Origin: Leptodactylus fallax
Lineage: Eukaryota > Chordata > Amphibia > Anura > Leptodactylidae
DNA: 64,000 nt
Reading direction: 5' to 3'
Assembly (NCBI GenBank): GCA_947044405.1
Contig: CAMRHE010000156.1
Location: 3,039,001 to 3,103,000, forward strand
In this document: piece after piece, positions 37,292 to 49,973 of the stretch
How positions within the stretch are numbered: the stretch's first letter is position 1
Layout of the letters: each line of letters starts with the position of its first letter
The notes under the pieces: model-generated
Database searches by the model: none
What the model was told of the DNA's origin: nothing
The model's input: the letters and a program-made list of their open reading frames with translations, nothing else
Made by a program: the position numbers and the translations under genes

Positions 37292-38960
37292 TTTCCCTAT
37301 CTCTCACACACACACACACACATTTCAATGTTATAGTCCACAGATGTATCAGGTGACAATCACCATCATCCTATGTGATCTGATGTTGTCAGCGACAGAT
37401 CATCTATGTTGCTTCCAGTCACCTGTAGATTGCATATGAGTATTCTCTTCCAGTCATCTAAATCCTTCCTCATAGAAAAGCCCCCTTCATTGAAGGTCTA
37501 CCCAAATTCATACTGTTTAATGTCACCAATAACTTATGTTCTTTACAGAAATGTTCAAAAGTTTTAAGAAGGTTTGGAAAAAGCTGCAAAGAAAGATACT
37601 TTTAAAAACTGAAGTGTAAATAGCTATCAATTAACAAAATTAAGTGATTAAACAGTTTTTGAAGGAACTTGGTAGGAAATTTGTTCCAATCATCTTGGAA
37701 AACCATCCATAGATCTTCTGGATGTATGTTTTCTCAAATCCTTCTGTCTCTTCTTGTAATTCCAAACAGAACTGATCATTTTGAGATTAGGGCTATGTGG
37801 GGGCCATATCATCACAATCCAGGATTCCTCCTCTAAAGGCTGGTCACACCAAATATTGATTTGATTTAGATTTCTCTTTTGTTTATTCAGTTTAATTTGT
37901 TAATTGACAAAGACAAACAATTAACACTTCTAACTATGAAAGCATTCTTATCTTGCAGCATTTTTTCCACACCTGCCTAAAACTTTTGCAAAATACTGTA
38001 CATTCATTGTGACCATTGCACAGGATTCTGCTCTTTATCTTTTCTACCTTCATCTCAACTGATGCAACCGGTAAAGTCAGTCACACTCAAATGAAATTGT
38101 GCAAATCAGTATTTCAAAACAGACAGCCACCGCACCCCTGTGTTTCACACAGCCCTACTAAAGTACTGTGGAACAAGCCTCATTTGCTTCCTGAGGCATA
38201 GATGATTTGCACTTGCCTTTAAGTCATTCATTACTAATTGTTGTGTCACCAAATGTCAATGAACAAGGCGGCAAATGCTGGAATAACATGCTTCGGTTCA
38301 CATGTACTGAGGCACAACGGTAATTACTTAAGGAATGTAAAGTTATGCATATTTAAGGCAGGTACATGATAAGACTAGTTTATAATATGATGATGGAGAT
38401 GAGCAGTCATGAGTGGAGTGGGAGACAGAGTATGATGATTCAATGTTATAATGTGTGATACTGCTAAATGGGTTCTATACAAATTACAATACACAAATGC
38501 CTGCTATAAACATTCCATTAATGTAAAATTGAACTCAACAATTTTGGTAGGATGCGTTGAAAGACAACATTAACCATTGCCAAATTTTTGCCAAATGTTG
38601 GTGTGATCAAATATATGACTAATCCTTTGTTCCCACAGAAGATAAGATAATACCAGAGCTTGCAAGTTTATGCGCAAAGGCGGGATGTAGCCTGTTCTCA
38701 GTTCTGCCAATCTGTTTGTTAACAATGCATCCAGATCACAGAACTGGAGAGAAGAGTAGCCCAAACCTGATTCTGCTACTGGTAGAACATGAAGTCATAG
38801 GCTTCCTGCTCTACCACTTTCTAACTTGTGCGTGGCAAGAGGTAAGTGTCATTACTTACCTCTCTGCTCCCTGGCCCCTCTTCTACCTACTCTGGGCACA
38901 CATCAGAAGTCGCAGCCGAAAAAGAGAGAGGCCAGGAAGCAGTGAGGTAAGTACTGAGCT
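37292..38960. other. Unannotated intronic DNA
   Basis: A short CA run (37303-37322) and no recognised element. Frames here, such as 38016-38201, lack support. Confidence 0.45.
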
Positions 38961-39165
38961 AATATTACTGTGTGGGGACACTGATGGGGACCATTATATT
39001 GTATGGGGACAGTTATGGGGGCCATTATACTGTATAGGCTATTATACCATATGTGGAACAGTGATGGGGGCCATAATACTGTATGTGGGGAGTGATGGAG
39101 GTCATTATATTGTACAGGTGGACAGTGATGGGGACCATTATACTGTATGGGGGCAGTGATGTAAG
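38961..39165. repeat. Minisatellite, unit about 31 bp (CCATTATACTGTATGGGG)
   Basis: About six imperfect units of the form GGGACAGTGATGGGGACC followed by ATTATACTGTATG. Open frames on both strands here (HTVLWPP..., GDHYIVWGQ...) are periodic translations of the repeat and are not genes. Inverted, the unit resembles the larger minisatellite at 55036-56055. Confidence 0.8.
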
Positions 39166-39759
39166 AGTTGCAAGTTGAAAAAGACATAAAAAATTTGTTT
39201 CATCAAGCATTCCCCATAGTGGTGGCTGTGCAATAAAAATAGTCTTGTAATAAACTGTTTGTCCTATAAAAATCCTTGAGATTAGATTTGGAACATATGA
39301 TAAAAAGACATACTGTAAAATCACATCATTATATACAGTATAATGTCAACTTAAGGGGCCAGTAAATACACCATTATGATTTTTAATAGTCTGCCAAAAA
39401 TAACATCCACAGATCAAACAGATATCACTAGAAATCTACTTACAAAGTTAAGGCCCTATTGCACATGCTGACTGTGAACACGCATTAGCAAGAGCACTTG
39501 TTCACCTGATCACTGCCCCATGTGAACATCCTTCTCACTGTAAACAGTCATGTGCGTTGGACAATAATGAAACTGTATGTTATCGCACAAATGATCATTC
39601 ACTCACACACAAACCCAATAATTGTGTCATGTAAATGGAGCTAAACGAGTGCTGAATGATATGCTGTATTGCTCAGCCCATGCCCACCTTCCCCCCCCCC
39701 CCCCCCCTCCTAAGTTTATCCTGGTGCTATACATGCCATGACCATAGAGATATTTTGTC

Positions 39760-40410
39760 TTAAAGCGAGTCTATCATTGAGATTTAAAATTTTTAGCTAA
39801 GGCTATATTTATGTAGCCCTTATAAAGGCCATTGTAGGCATACCTTTTATTTCCTGACTCTTGGGGGTGTTTTTCAGAGAAAGCCTTTTTCTTGATATGT
39901 AAATTAGCTTCCACGGAGCACGGAGCACCCCCTGCATTATCACCCTCTCCATGCATCGCCGCCCCCTTCTTCCTTCTTGTTAACGCCTCCTATGCCTCTT
40001 TGCTTCTTTCTCCTGTCAGCTCGAATGAAATCTCACGCATTCGCGAGATTTCGTTCATGCCAACAGGAGGAAGAAGCAAATAAGATGCATCATCACCCTC
40101 TCCCTGCTTTAGCTTCCACACAGCACACGGGGCGCGAGATTTAGTTTGAGCTGACAGGAGAAAGAAGTAAAGAGGCAGAGGAGGCGTTAACAAGAAGGAA
40201 GAAGGAGGCGGCGATGCAGGGAGAGGATGATGACGCAGGGGGTGCTTGGTGCTCCGTGGAAGCTAATTTACATATCAAGAAAAAGGCTTTCTCTGAAAAA
40301 TGCCAGCAAGAGTCAGGAAATAAAAGGTATGCCTACAATAGCCTTTATAGGGTCTACATGAATATAGCCTTAGCTAAAAATTGAAAATCTCAATGATAGA
40401 CTCCCTTTAA
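39760..40410. mobile_element. TTAA-flanked fold-back MITE, 643 bp
   Basis: TTAA at 39760-39763 and 40407-40410. The ends AGCGAGTCTATCATTGAGAT and ATCTCAATGATAGACTCC are inverted copies, and the symmetry continues inward for over 200 bp on each side (AGCTTCCACGGAGCAC against GTGCTCCGTGGAAGCT). The centre holds ATTCGCGAGATTTCGTTC. It shares the CTATCATTG terminus with 24235-24688, so both belong to one TTAA (piggyBac- or Kolobok-type) MITE group. Confidence 0.82.
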
Positions 40411-43395
40411 TCTACAGTGTCCCCTCTCTCGGGCAGAATGAAGAAGAAATACATGACTGTAAATGGCTGAAATGAGCTAGGTCAATATTGCTATTCCTAG
40501 GTGCAGCAACAGCATTACAAGTGGAAAGCCAAGTTTTAATTGCAGTTTTTCTACCAGATAGTAAGAACAGAAAAAGAAGGTTACACGTTTCTAAAAAAGT
40601 TGCTCCTCCCTAGAAGACATGCACAATATCTTTGACTTTCAATCAGATTTTACTTTCATTCACTTGTGAGACTAACAAGTGACCAACATTTCTTAGGAGC
40701 TTTATATGGGTACACTACAATGGCTACCAGCAGATGAAGGGCCAGGTCTTATAGTTGGAAGCTGCTCCAATAAATAATACAATTTAATAAGTAGACAATG
40801 GTATTTTACATATATTAACTCACAAGGCTGTACTATAGGATCTGTACCTTGAGAAGTAAAATGATCACGTGTTGGAGGCAGAAATCTAGTATTACTAACC
40901 TGGCTCATAATGACGGGAAACGGCTTTGGTCTGTCTGGAAAGATCAAGAGTTAGTAGTTAAAAATATAAGGCTTACTCATTAGAAAGTCTGGGTGGGCAG
41001 AGGGAAAAGATGAATAGCAATTTAATTTGCCACATGTTCACCAAAACTATGTTACAGGAGCAGGTGTGACACAACAAGAAGAGGCATAAAAGGAGGCTTT
41101 TATTCTGTGCAGGCTTATGAGCACAAGCAGAAACACTCAAACCTTATAAAGAGTTATGTGCAAAGTGCTCAGACGTATGCAGTGTTCACTGGCAAGACCG
41201 CTGTCTGTACTAATGTCACAAGTTGCTATTATCACACTCATGGAAAGAGGGTACAAAATAAGGGATATAAATATCAGAATCATATTCAGCTTAAGATACA
41301 CAGCAAAGTATAGGGTTAACAAATGAAACAGGCTTCTTGCTGGTGTCCTTGTATTCACTGTGTATGAATGTGTCTAAATCTTTATAGGGACAAGGGACCT
41401 CACCTCTATGTATATTCACAATGAAGGTAAGGGGTGTACCTGTACAAGAAGAATTCAAGGGGGACCAAATTGGTTTTGAAGGAGACACCTTGACATCACT
41501 ATGCCTGGGTTGCAGTTACGTGTCTGAAATATTACCCATAAGTGCCTGTTGCCTGATCCAGCCTGTTTTTTGTCAGCTCTAGGGAGTATCAAACAATTAT
41601 GCACCACTACTTTCTTCACATGTACTGTGTTTCATAGAACTGAAGCAGAGAAAACAGAGAAAAAAAAACAGTCCAAAGTTGACTAAATGCACTCATTTTA
41701 TGAAGACTACTTCACAAAAGGTCACACAGAAACCTTAGATAACTTTGCCAATATGATGGTAACAAGTGTTTTTACTGTTTTTTCCTTGCAGTTATTTCTT
41801 GTACGATTCTGTACCATGTAAATAGTATTTAGTGTAACAACATCCTATATGTTCCATACAAGTGATGAGATTTAAATTTTTTTTTTTCATAGAAATAAAA
41901 CCTTTGTCCCCCATATTTGCTGTGTATGTAGTGCTGAAACATACCAAGTTTAGAAATAACCACTGACAGCTATATCATACTTAACAGCCAACCAACATTT
42001 TCTGCATTTTTAACATTTGTTTACAACAATGTATATATTACCAGAAGGTCAAGTTCTCCCTCCTAAAAGAACAGGACTTTTGGCATTAATTGGGCTTTTA
42101 AATGCCAGTATAAAATAATTTTACTGTATAGAAAAGAGTAGTCAACTAATATTTATACATCCCACAAAAATGAATACCTTGTAGTTAGTGGCATATGTCA
42201 AAGACTACCATTGGAGGTATACACTGTTCAATACTCCCATAATACTGTATATATCTGACAGAAGCCTCAGATGTCATGTGAATAGAGCCTTATCTAAGAC
42301 TATAATAGATATTGTATCTCAGTGAAGCATGCAAAACAGCAATCTTTCTTATAACACGATGACAGACTGTATTAGAGATTGGAAATACAGCTGCTCAAAA
42401 ATAGTAAGGAAAGGCCTGGGCAATATATTGCATGTTTTAGAAGCATGTGGCCTTATTAGCCTGAAATAAGCTCACTTAATGTCAGCATAAACTCTTCTAA
42501 AGATATAGGTAGATGAATGAGTGATCAGCATGAAATAAAGGTTAGCTAGCTGGATACAGGCTGGTTATTGGTTAAATCCAAAATTACTTTTATTTAGAGA
42601 CTAAAATTGTTGATTTCAGGACACACCAGGATAAATCATCCATGGCGTGTCAGAAGTATTTCATGCTTATTATGGCAAGAACAAGTTTCAGGCTCATGAC
42701 TATGACGAGGAGTCCTTCTATTGTTCTAAAGGACATACAGAACACTAAACTATAATCTGTAAACTAGTTTCACTAAGGATCAGTGAGGTTAATAAGAATT
42801 TATGACAAATAGACTGTAAATGTCAGGTATGTGTGTTTGTGTGAAAGCTGGTACTTGAAATCTACATACTGTACTTCGCTTGTTTACATGGTTACCTTTC
42901 CACCTACAGTACGATAACGTACATGTACAATGAAAAGACACAGTCTATAACAGTGCTATAGTGGTAGCACAAATTATATATTCTTCTATATTGACTAACA
43001 GATATTGCTCTAAATAAAGCTACAGACTAGCATTTATATCTATTTCAGGAAAAATTATAAAGATGATATGCCAAAAATATTCATATGAAAATATGCAAAA
43101 TATAAACTAGCAATGGACTTGGCTATTATTTTCTCTATGAAATCATAACAAAGTCAGATCCACTTTTAAGCGAGGGTTACACCGCAACTTTGACCATAAT
43201 TCCTGTCCTGGCCAAAGATCACACTGTCCGCCTGCAATTCTTTCATTAATGTAAGTGGATAGAGTCACTCTGCGACCCTGAGGGTGGCTAGTCGCAAAAG
43301 TATCCAGCAGTGATCGATTAGAAGTCGCTGTCTCAGCCCGCTTGGGGTCTCAAGGCGACTCCATTCAGAAGCTGTAGCCAAAGTTTCAGTGTAGC
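40411..43395. other. Unannotated intronic DNA
   Basis: AT-rich sequence with no recognised ends, coding pattern or tandem repeat. Confidence 0.45.
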
Positions 43396-43404
43396 CCTAG
43401 CCTT

Positions 43405-43442
43405 AATATATATATATGTATATATATATGTATGTATGTATA

Positions 43443-43491
<49 letters not shown>

Positions 43492-43500
43492 GTATATACA
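43405..43500. repeat. (TA)n microsatellite with TG interruptions
   Basis: About 95 bp of TA dinucleotides broken by TATG/TGTG. A Tc1 element has inserted at a TA just beyond it. A further TA run follows that element (44709-44733). Confidence 0.9.
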
Positions 43501-44710
43501 TACAGCTGTGCTAAAACGTTTACATAACCCGGTAGATTTTTTGGTTTTTTGGCCTTTTTTAAGAGAATATGAATGATAACACAAAAACTTTTTCTCCACT
43601 CATGGTTACTGGTTGGTTGAAGCCATTTATTGTCAAACTTCTGTGTTTTCTCTTTTTAAATCATAATGACAACCAAAAACATCAGAATGACCCTCTTCAA
43701 AAGTTCACATACCCCAGTTCTTAATACCGTGTATTGCTCCCTCTAACATCAATGACAGCTTGAAGTCTTTTGTGGTAGTTGTGGATGAGGCTCTTTATTT
43801 TCTCAGATGGTAAAACTGCCCATTCTTCTTGGCAAAAAGTCTCCAGTTCCTGTAAATTACTGGGCTGTCTTGCATGTACTGTGCACTTGAGATCTCCCCA
43901 GAGTGGCTCAATGATATTGAGGTCAGGAGACTGAGATGGCCACTCCAGAACCTTCACTTTCTTCTGCTGTAGACAGGTCACCTTGTGTTTTGGATCGTTG
44001 TCATGTTGGAACGTCCAAGTACGTCCCATGCGCAGCTTCCTGGCTGATGAGTGCAAATTTGCCTCCAGTATTTGCTGATAACGTGCTGCATTCATCTTTC
44101 CTTCAACTTTGACCAAGTTTCCTGTGCCTATGAAGCTCACACATCCCCACATCATCATTGATCCACCTCTGTGCTTTACAGTAGGAATGGTGTTCCTTTC
44201 ATCATAGGCCTTGTTGACACCTCTCCAAATGTAACAATTATGATTGTGGCCAAAAAGTTCGATTTTTGTCTCATCACTCCAAATTACCATGTTCCAGAAG
44301 TTTTGAGGCTTGTCTCTGTGCTGTTTTGCATATTGAAGGTGAGATTCTTTTCAGAGAGTCCTGTATTTCAGCTGATGTAATGTTTAGTTTTTTCTTTGCA
44401 TCCCGAACAATTTTCCGGGCAGTTGTGGCCGAAATTTTGGTTGGTCTACCTGACCGTGGTTTGGTTTCGGGGGCATGTTATCAGGCCAAAATCACGAGGG
44501 TATGTGAACTTTTGAACAGGGTCATTTTGATGTTTTTGGTTGTCATTATGATTTAAAAGAGAAAACACAGAAGTTTGACAATAAATGGCTTCAACCAACC
44601 ACTAACCATGAGTGGAGAAAAAGTTTTTGTGTTATCATTCATATTCTCTGAAAAAAGGCCAAAAAAACAAAAAATCTGCCGGGGTATGTAAACTTTTTAG
44701 CACAACTGTA
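43501..44710 (-). mobile_element. Tc1-like transposon, internally shortened (copy 1 of a pair)
   Basis: TA at 43501-43502 and 44709-44710 bound 1206 bp. The ends CAGCTGTGCTAAAACGTTTA and the mirror AAACTTTTTAGCACAACTG extend into long inverted repeats containing CTCCACTCATGGTTA and its complement. The N-terminal part of the transposase is mostly gone. Same family as 51548-52708. Confidence 0.92.
43721..44290 (-). pseudogene. Tc1 transposase catalytic domain, spacing altered
   Basis: 189 codons with [42 protein letters not shown] and PDLNIIEPLWGDLKC, ending VIDVRGSNTRY. All three acidic residues are present. Compared with the sister copy at 51548-52708, 12 bp are missing after DPKHK (HKVTCLQQ instead of HKAKSTCHWLQQ). 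The gap between second D and E is therefore four residues short of the standard 34. Upstream (44290-44500) the frame is broken. Confidence 0.9.
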
Positions 44711-44786
44711 TATATATATATATATATATATATTCCTTATTATATAAGGAAAAGACAATTGTTTCTCCCAATCTTTATAACTACCT

Positions 44787-45028
44787 AATAGGTTCACACT
44801 AGCACTGGCTCTTCATTGTTTTGGTGCGTTGAAGGACCCAGACAACGGAGAGACACTGGTTACACAAAGAGCCCGGCAGACCCCATTGGTTATAAACCTA
44901 AGGTCCCACATTGAGAAAAAGCAGCGTTTTTGTTGCAGATTTCGCTGTGGTTTTGCTTTGGTTCAAAAAACTGCAGTAAAATCTGCAACAAAAAAAAACT
45001 GTGTTTCGGCAACATGGGGCCTTAGCCT
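44787..45028. repeat. Family B left half abutting a family A repeat
   Basis: AATAGGTTCACACTAGCACTGG (44787) starts a family B copy that stops near 44896. There a family A copy begins, CCTAAGGTCCCACATTGAG, and runs to GGGGCCTTAGCCT (45028). The A copy has the TTTTTGTTGCAGATTT / AAATCTGCAACAAAAA fold-back. Confidence 0.65.
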
Positions 45029-45029
45029 C

Positions 45030-45767
45030 AAGCCTTATTCACATGACCACAAAAAACAGATGTGTAATGACCGTTTTAGCAACGTCTGTCACACGTCCAT
45101 TTTGACAACACATTGAATTCAATGGGGGTTATTTATCATCTGCCCCTTTTTTGACCATACTTTATTCAGGTGCGCCTTTTTTTAGACTAGTTTAACTGTG
45201 GTGCTTATTTATGATGTAGGTGCACCTCCTTGTTAAATTCTGTGAACCTGTTAGTTAGTTTAGATGTGCCTTTTTTGGCCATGTGCACTTTGTGGCGTTT
45301 TTGTACAAAAAGGCGCGAGTGTTGAAAAATTGCTCAATTGCCACTGTAATGCATTCTAACCTGACAGGCTCTTTTACATTGCCCATGGACTGGAGTGTAT
45401 TTGCGCCTTTCATTTTTGAAAGCTTCATAAATGAAGTATAGCGCAGAAAAAGGCCTCAAAAAAGCGTAAGTTACGCCAAAACAAGGCACAAGTAGCTTAA
45501 TAAATGTGCTCTAGTGTGTCTATTCACGTCCGTCAAAAACACTGTCATGCACTATCTTTGTCCATGAAAACCGACATAGATAGTGCATTGTGAACAGACC
45601 CATGGGTTCTATAATAGCCATGTGATGGCTGTTTCAAAAAACAGCCGTGGCATGACTTTTATTCACTGCCATGTGAATAAGGCCCATCCATAGACTTGCA
45701 CGTACATACACGGCCATTTTTCATGGACACGAAAAATGTCACTGCCATGTGAATAAGGCCTAAGAAC
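45030..45767. repeat. Inverted-repeat element (CCTTATTCACATG ends), probably with a nested element
   Basis: The left end GCCTTATTCACATGACC is mirrored by GCCATGTGAATAAGGCC at the right. Between 45125 and 45512 the text changes to GGTTATTTATCATCTGCCCC ... GCTTAATAAATGTGC, which has its own opposed TTTAT/ATAAA ends and looks like an independent insertion. Both are non-coding. Confidence 0.55.
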
Positions 45768-45849
45768 TAGTGACTTCCCTCTCAATCAAGTTGTTATAAG
45801 AAGTGATTGCTGAAAAAGGTTTAGGTGAATCCCATCCATAAGAAGTGAT

Positions 45850-46110
45850 TGGTGAAAAAGATTTTAGTGAATCCCATCCACACATTACAGAAAAATAACC
45901 ACAGCGGAAATGCTGCAATTTCCAAAACCGTTGTGTTTTTGGAAATCGCAGCATGTCAATTATATCTACGGAAATGCCGGCGGTTTCCCTTTAGATATAA
46001 TTAAAGCAGAAAGTCCGCAGAGGAAAACTCTGCGGACTTTCTGTGAAAAGCACTGCGGAAAAAAACGCAATGCGTTTCCGCCGTGGTTTTTCCATGGGGC
46101 CTTAGCCTTA
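45850..46110. repeat. Family A MITE-like repeat
   Basis: Contains CACAGCGGAAATGCTGC, GCAGCATGTCAATTATA, AGAAAGTCCGCAGAGG and ends CCATGGGGCCTTAGCC. Confidence 0.68.
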
Positions 46111-46241
46111 ATGTTAAAGTTCTTCCTGATCAGATTGAAGCTTCCCCTTAAATAAAGGAAATGTCAATTTATATTGGGAATAATTTCATCTTGTGGGATA
46201 CACATTCAGAATTGTAAAGGAGAGAATCAGTGGAATATTCT

Positions 46242-46535
46242 CTAAGGCCCCATATTGTGGAAATGCTGCTTTGTTGAAGATTTTGCTGTTTTTTTTGAGC
46301 CAAAAGGAATGGGAAATATGAGGCTAAGGCCCCACATAGCGTCCCGCAGTAAAAAAACGCTGCGGGAAAAATCTTTTCACAGAAAGTCCGCAGAGGTTTA
46401 GGCCACGTGGGGCCCTAGCCTAAAGGAAGCACTTATATGTCTCCCTAAATACACTCCTGGCTTTGGCTCTAAAAACCGCAGCAAAATCTGCAACAAAAAG
46501 AGCAGCTTTACTGTAACAAGGGGCTTTAGCCTAAA
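46242..46535. repeat. Family A repeat interrupted by a second family A repeat
   Basis: The outer copy (CTAAGGCCCCATATTGTGGA ... GGGGCTTTAGCCTA) is the subtype of 25105-25328. At about 46322 it is interrupted by a complete small copy, GGCTAAGGCCCCACATAGCG to ACGTGGGGCCCTAGCC (46422), after which AAGGAAGCACTTATATG resumes as in the uninterrupted relative. The inner copy is about 100 bp. Confidence 0.8.
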
Positions 46536-47172
46536 TTCCATGGTACAATCCACTTCTCGTGCTATGATCTCTTGCTTTTGTTGTCATAAATACATCCGAA
46601 AACCAAATCATGCCATTGTAATGAGTACCATATGTTGGTGAAATATATATGTATTTATTTTTAATAGCCCCAAAATGAGCTTTCATGTCTAAACAACTTG
46701 TGACCAATCACTCTTGTGACCGTCTAATTGACTTCATTCTTCAGAGGTAATTGGAAGTAATTGGAAAACCCTTCTGTTACAGATGCTTATCTATGGTGAA
46801 GGCAATATATGGCTTGTATTACTGAGCAGGAGTGGGTGAGGGGCTAAGGGTGAAGGAAAAATGTAACCAGACTTTGTCATGAGACCTGTCCCTACTCCAC
46901 ACAACTAAAACCACAAAGAGACAAAAAGATATATAATACAGCAGGAAAAAAAAAACAACTATATTGTAGTGACCAACAGCAAAGGTATTCCTTGAATCTA
47001 CTGAAGTATAACAACAGTATTCTCCAAATACAACAGTATCCCAAATATGTAGGATGCTTGAACAACATGTAATATTAGTTTTTTAAATAAAATTTCATAT
47101 CCAGAGAAAGATGAGGAATGGGTATTCACTTCCCTTGGTAAAAACCTACCAATGGGATATAATTACTGTATA

Positions 47173-48890
47173 TACCGTATTTTTCGGACCATAAGGCGCA
47201 CCGGATTATAAGGCGCATTATCAATAAGGGCCTGCTGAGGTGTCTAGGTTCATATATAAGACGCACCGGATTATAAGGCGCAGCGCATTAAATATAACAA
47301 AGCTCAGACCGTAAGTCAAACTTTATTTAACTCTTTCACGATAACTCTCAACTTGTTCAGTTGTAACTGCAAATCAATACATTTACTTTTTCAGTTCATT
47401 CCTCCACCACAAATCCATCAAACTCTTCATCTTCAGTATCAGAGTTTAATAGTTGTGCGATTTCGGCATCAAACATGCTCGGGTCCCCCTCATCATTATC
47501 CGAGTCGGTCTCGTTGCTGATGTTTAACTCTTCAGTGATGATTCCAGACTTCCTGAAAGCTCGGATGACACTGGAGACTGATACCTTCTCCCAGGCGTCC
47601 ACGATCCACTTGCACATAGTGGCATAACTCGCCCGGCGTTGCCTCCTGGTGTTGGTGAATGTGTGGTCACTTTCTGTCATTCAATTCTCCCATACAGCTC
47701 GCAATTTAACTTTAAAAGACCTGTTGATGTCAATATCTAGTGGCTGGAGCTCCTTGGTTAATCCACCCGGAATGACGGCAAGCTCCGAATTAGTTTTCTT
47801 CACTTGGGCTTTGACAGCATCGGTCACATGGGCGTGCATAGAGTCACAGACCAATAGGGATGGGGATCTGTTAAAAAAACCATCCGGTCTCCTGACGTAG
47901 ACCTCCCTCAGCCACTCACTCATCTTCTCCTCGTCCATCCAGCCCTTTGGGTTAGCCTTGATGATGACACCAGCAGGAAACTGTTCCTTTGGCAAAGTAT
48001 TCCTCTTGAAAATGACCATGGGTGGTAGTTTCTGGCCATTAGCCTGACAGGCGAGAACTACAGTGAAAGATGACTTCTCGTTTCCTGTGGTATGTATAGA
48101 TACCGTACTGGTCCCTGTTTTCTCAACAGTACGGTTTACGGGGATGTCGAAAGTGAGGGGGATCTCATCCATGTTAGTGATGTGTTCTGGTTGGATATTC
48201 TTTTCATTTATTTTGGTTATGCAGTAGGTGCCGAAAATGGCCAGCTTCTCTTCATAATCCTTTGGCAGTTGCTGGCAGACAGTAGTTCTGGTGCGGATGG
48301 AGAGATTACGCCTTTTCATAAAACGAAAGCACCATGAAGGACCTCCTCGAAAGTCCTTGATCTCCATGTCGCGTGCTATCGCTGTGGCTTTGAGACGAAT
48401 AGAGACAGTGGAGACGCTTCTACCTGCGGTTCTCTGTTCGATAACCCACTGTTCTATTTTGTCCTCCAAATGTGGCCATCTTGCTTTGTTTCCTCGGAAA
48501 CTCAGTTTGGTCTTCTTTACCTGGCGTAGGGCATCTTCTTGTTTCCTCCACTTACGCACCATAGATTCATTTATGTTGAATTCTCTTGCAGCTGTTCTAT
48601 TTCCATGCTCTACTGCATAACTTATAGCTTTAAGCTTAAAATCTGCATCATAAGCATGTCTCTTAACAGGAGGCATTTTTGGGGTAGTCGGTATAAAAAA
48701 ATGAAACACACGGGGCTCCTGCGCACAGAGCTGTATGTATCACCGCGCTCAGTGAGGATCCAGACTACTGTGGCCGTAATGCTTAAGCCATTTGTGGGTT
48801 CACATATAAGGCGCATCGGACTATAAGGTGCACTTTTGATTTCTGAGAAAATCATAAGATTATATGTGCGCCTTATAGTCCGAAAAATAC

Positions 48891-48894
<4 letters not shown>
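47173..48894 (-). mobile_element. Pogo-type (Tc1/mariner superfamily) transposon
   Basis: TA at 47173-47174 and 48893-48894 flank 1718 bp. The ends CCGTATTTTTCGGACCATAA and TTATAGTCCGAAAAATACGG are inverted. Repeated subterminal ATAAGGCGCACCGG / ATAAGGCGCATCGG motifs near both ends are likely transposase-binding sites. The transposase is on the minus strand and has one nonsense codon. The right flank is a TA microsatellite (48893-48924). Confidence 0.93.
47396..48676 (-). pseudogene. Pogo-type transposase, single nonsense codon
   Basis: One frame from MPPVKRHAYDADFKLKAI (ATG ending at 48676; another ATG lies 11 codons upstream) to the stop at 47396, 427 codons. The only defect is TGA at 47681-47683, in RAVWEN*MTESDHTF, where tryptophan is expected. 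Domains: psq-type helix-turn-helix (AISYAVEHGNRTAAREFNI), CENP-B-type second DNA-binding domain (WPHLEDKIEQWVIEQ...FMKRRNLSIR) and DDE_1 nuclease with D in TNMDEIPLTF, D in LLVCDSMHAHV and D in LQPLDIDINRSF (35 residues apart, fitting DD35D). After the stop come TYATMCKWIVDAW-like text and an acidic tail (DTEDEEFDGFVVEE). Nearly intact and probably recent. Confidence 0.93.
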
Positions 48895-48926
<32 letters not shown>

Positions 48927-49973
48927 GGAGAACATTTCTTTATATTAAATGCAGAACGCTGTATACATGTGTCATGCCTTTACACTACATGCACATAACT
49001 GGGACAAAAAGGGACATTAAAAACAAATTAAACTGTCAGTTTTTAGAGTCAATTTTCCATCACTGTGCCACTTGTTTTTTATTGGTTTTATTTCCCTTTG
49101 TCCATTTTTAATATATGTTTTGTATCATTTTGTCATCAATTTTTAACTGTTATTTAAAATCAGATGAATTTCATAGGTCTATTTTTTGACCCAACCCATT
49201 CATCCGTTTTTAACGGCTGTCACACCGATGCAAATCGGTTTTTACGGACGTTAAAAATGGAACCACTGACTTGTATCGGTCTGTCCATTCCTGAAATTGG
49301 ACAATCTATAAGGTAACCTAATGACACAAAATTAGTGTAATACATCACTAGACAACCTTGCATAAGTACTGTTACTTCCATATAGCAAGAAGGCCATGCA
49401 TGATAATAAAAACGAACAAGACACAAAACACATTCAACCCATCTAAAGTGCTGTTACCTCACTATAGCAGGCAACATAAGTTATAAAGACAACAAATACA
49501 TTCAGCTAAGCAAACACCCCTCTAGCAATTAAATTCTTGGCTTGGCTAAGCATGCATGTGTTCTTAATGTATGACCAATGGTGTTGACTTACATTCACTG
49601 TGAAAAATAGGATCAAGGGCTGCAAATCAACATGACCAAATTTTTCTTATCCCCCAACAATATATGTCAGAGGTAGAGTTGGCCAGCCCCACCGAAATCA
49701 GCAGGTTTATCTAACTTTGGTCTAATGTGTATGGGAACCTTTATACCTGAAGTCTTCACTAGTTTAGCATTAGGGACAAGAATCTCTCACATTGAGTAGA
49801 GCACCAGTAAAGGTGTGTAGAGATTTTAATTGCCTTTTGCCCTCTACTTAGCATCTATATATCACAAGGCATTATGGGAAAGGAGCTGGGGAGCTCATGC
49901 GCCCTCTATTGGATGTAACAAATCCTCAATTTGCTTTTGACTCACCGAGCCTTGAGACAGCAAAAAGGATTTT

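Noticed and set aside
38716..39324. Frames with repeating HYIVWGQ or HTVLWPP
   Set aside because: Periodic translation of the 31-bp minisatellite on both strands.
43333..43599. Frame with YIYIYIYI on the minus strand
   Set aside because: Translation of the TA/TG microsatellite.
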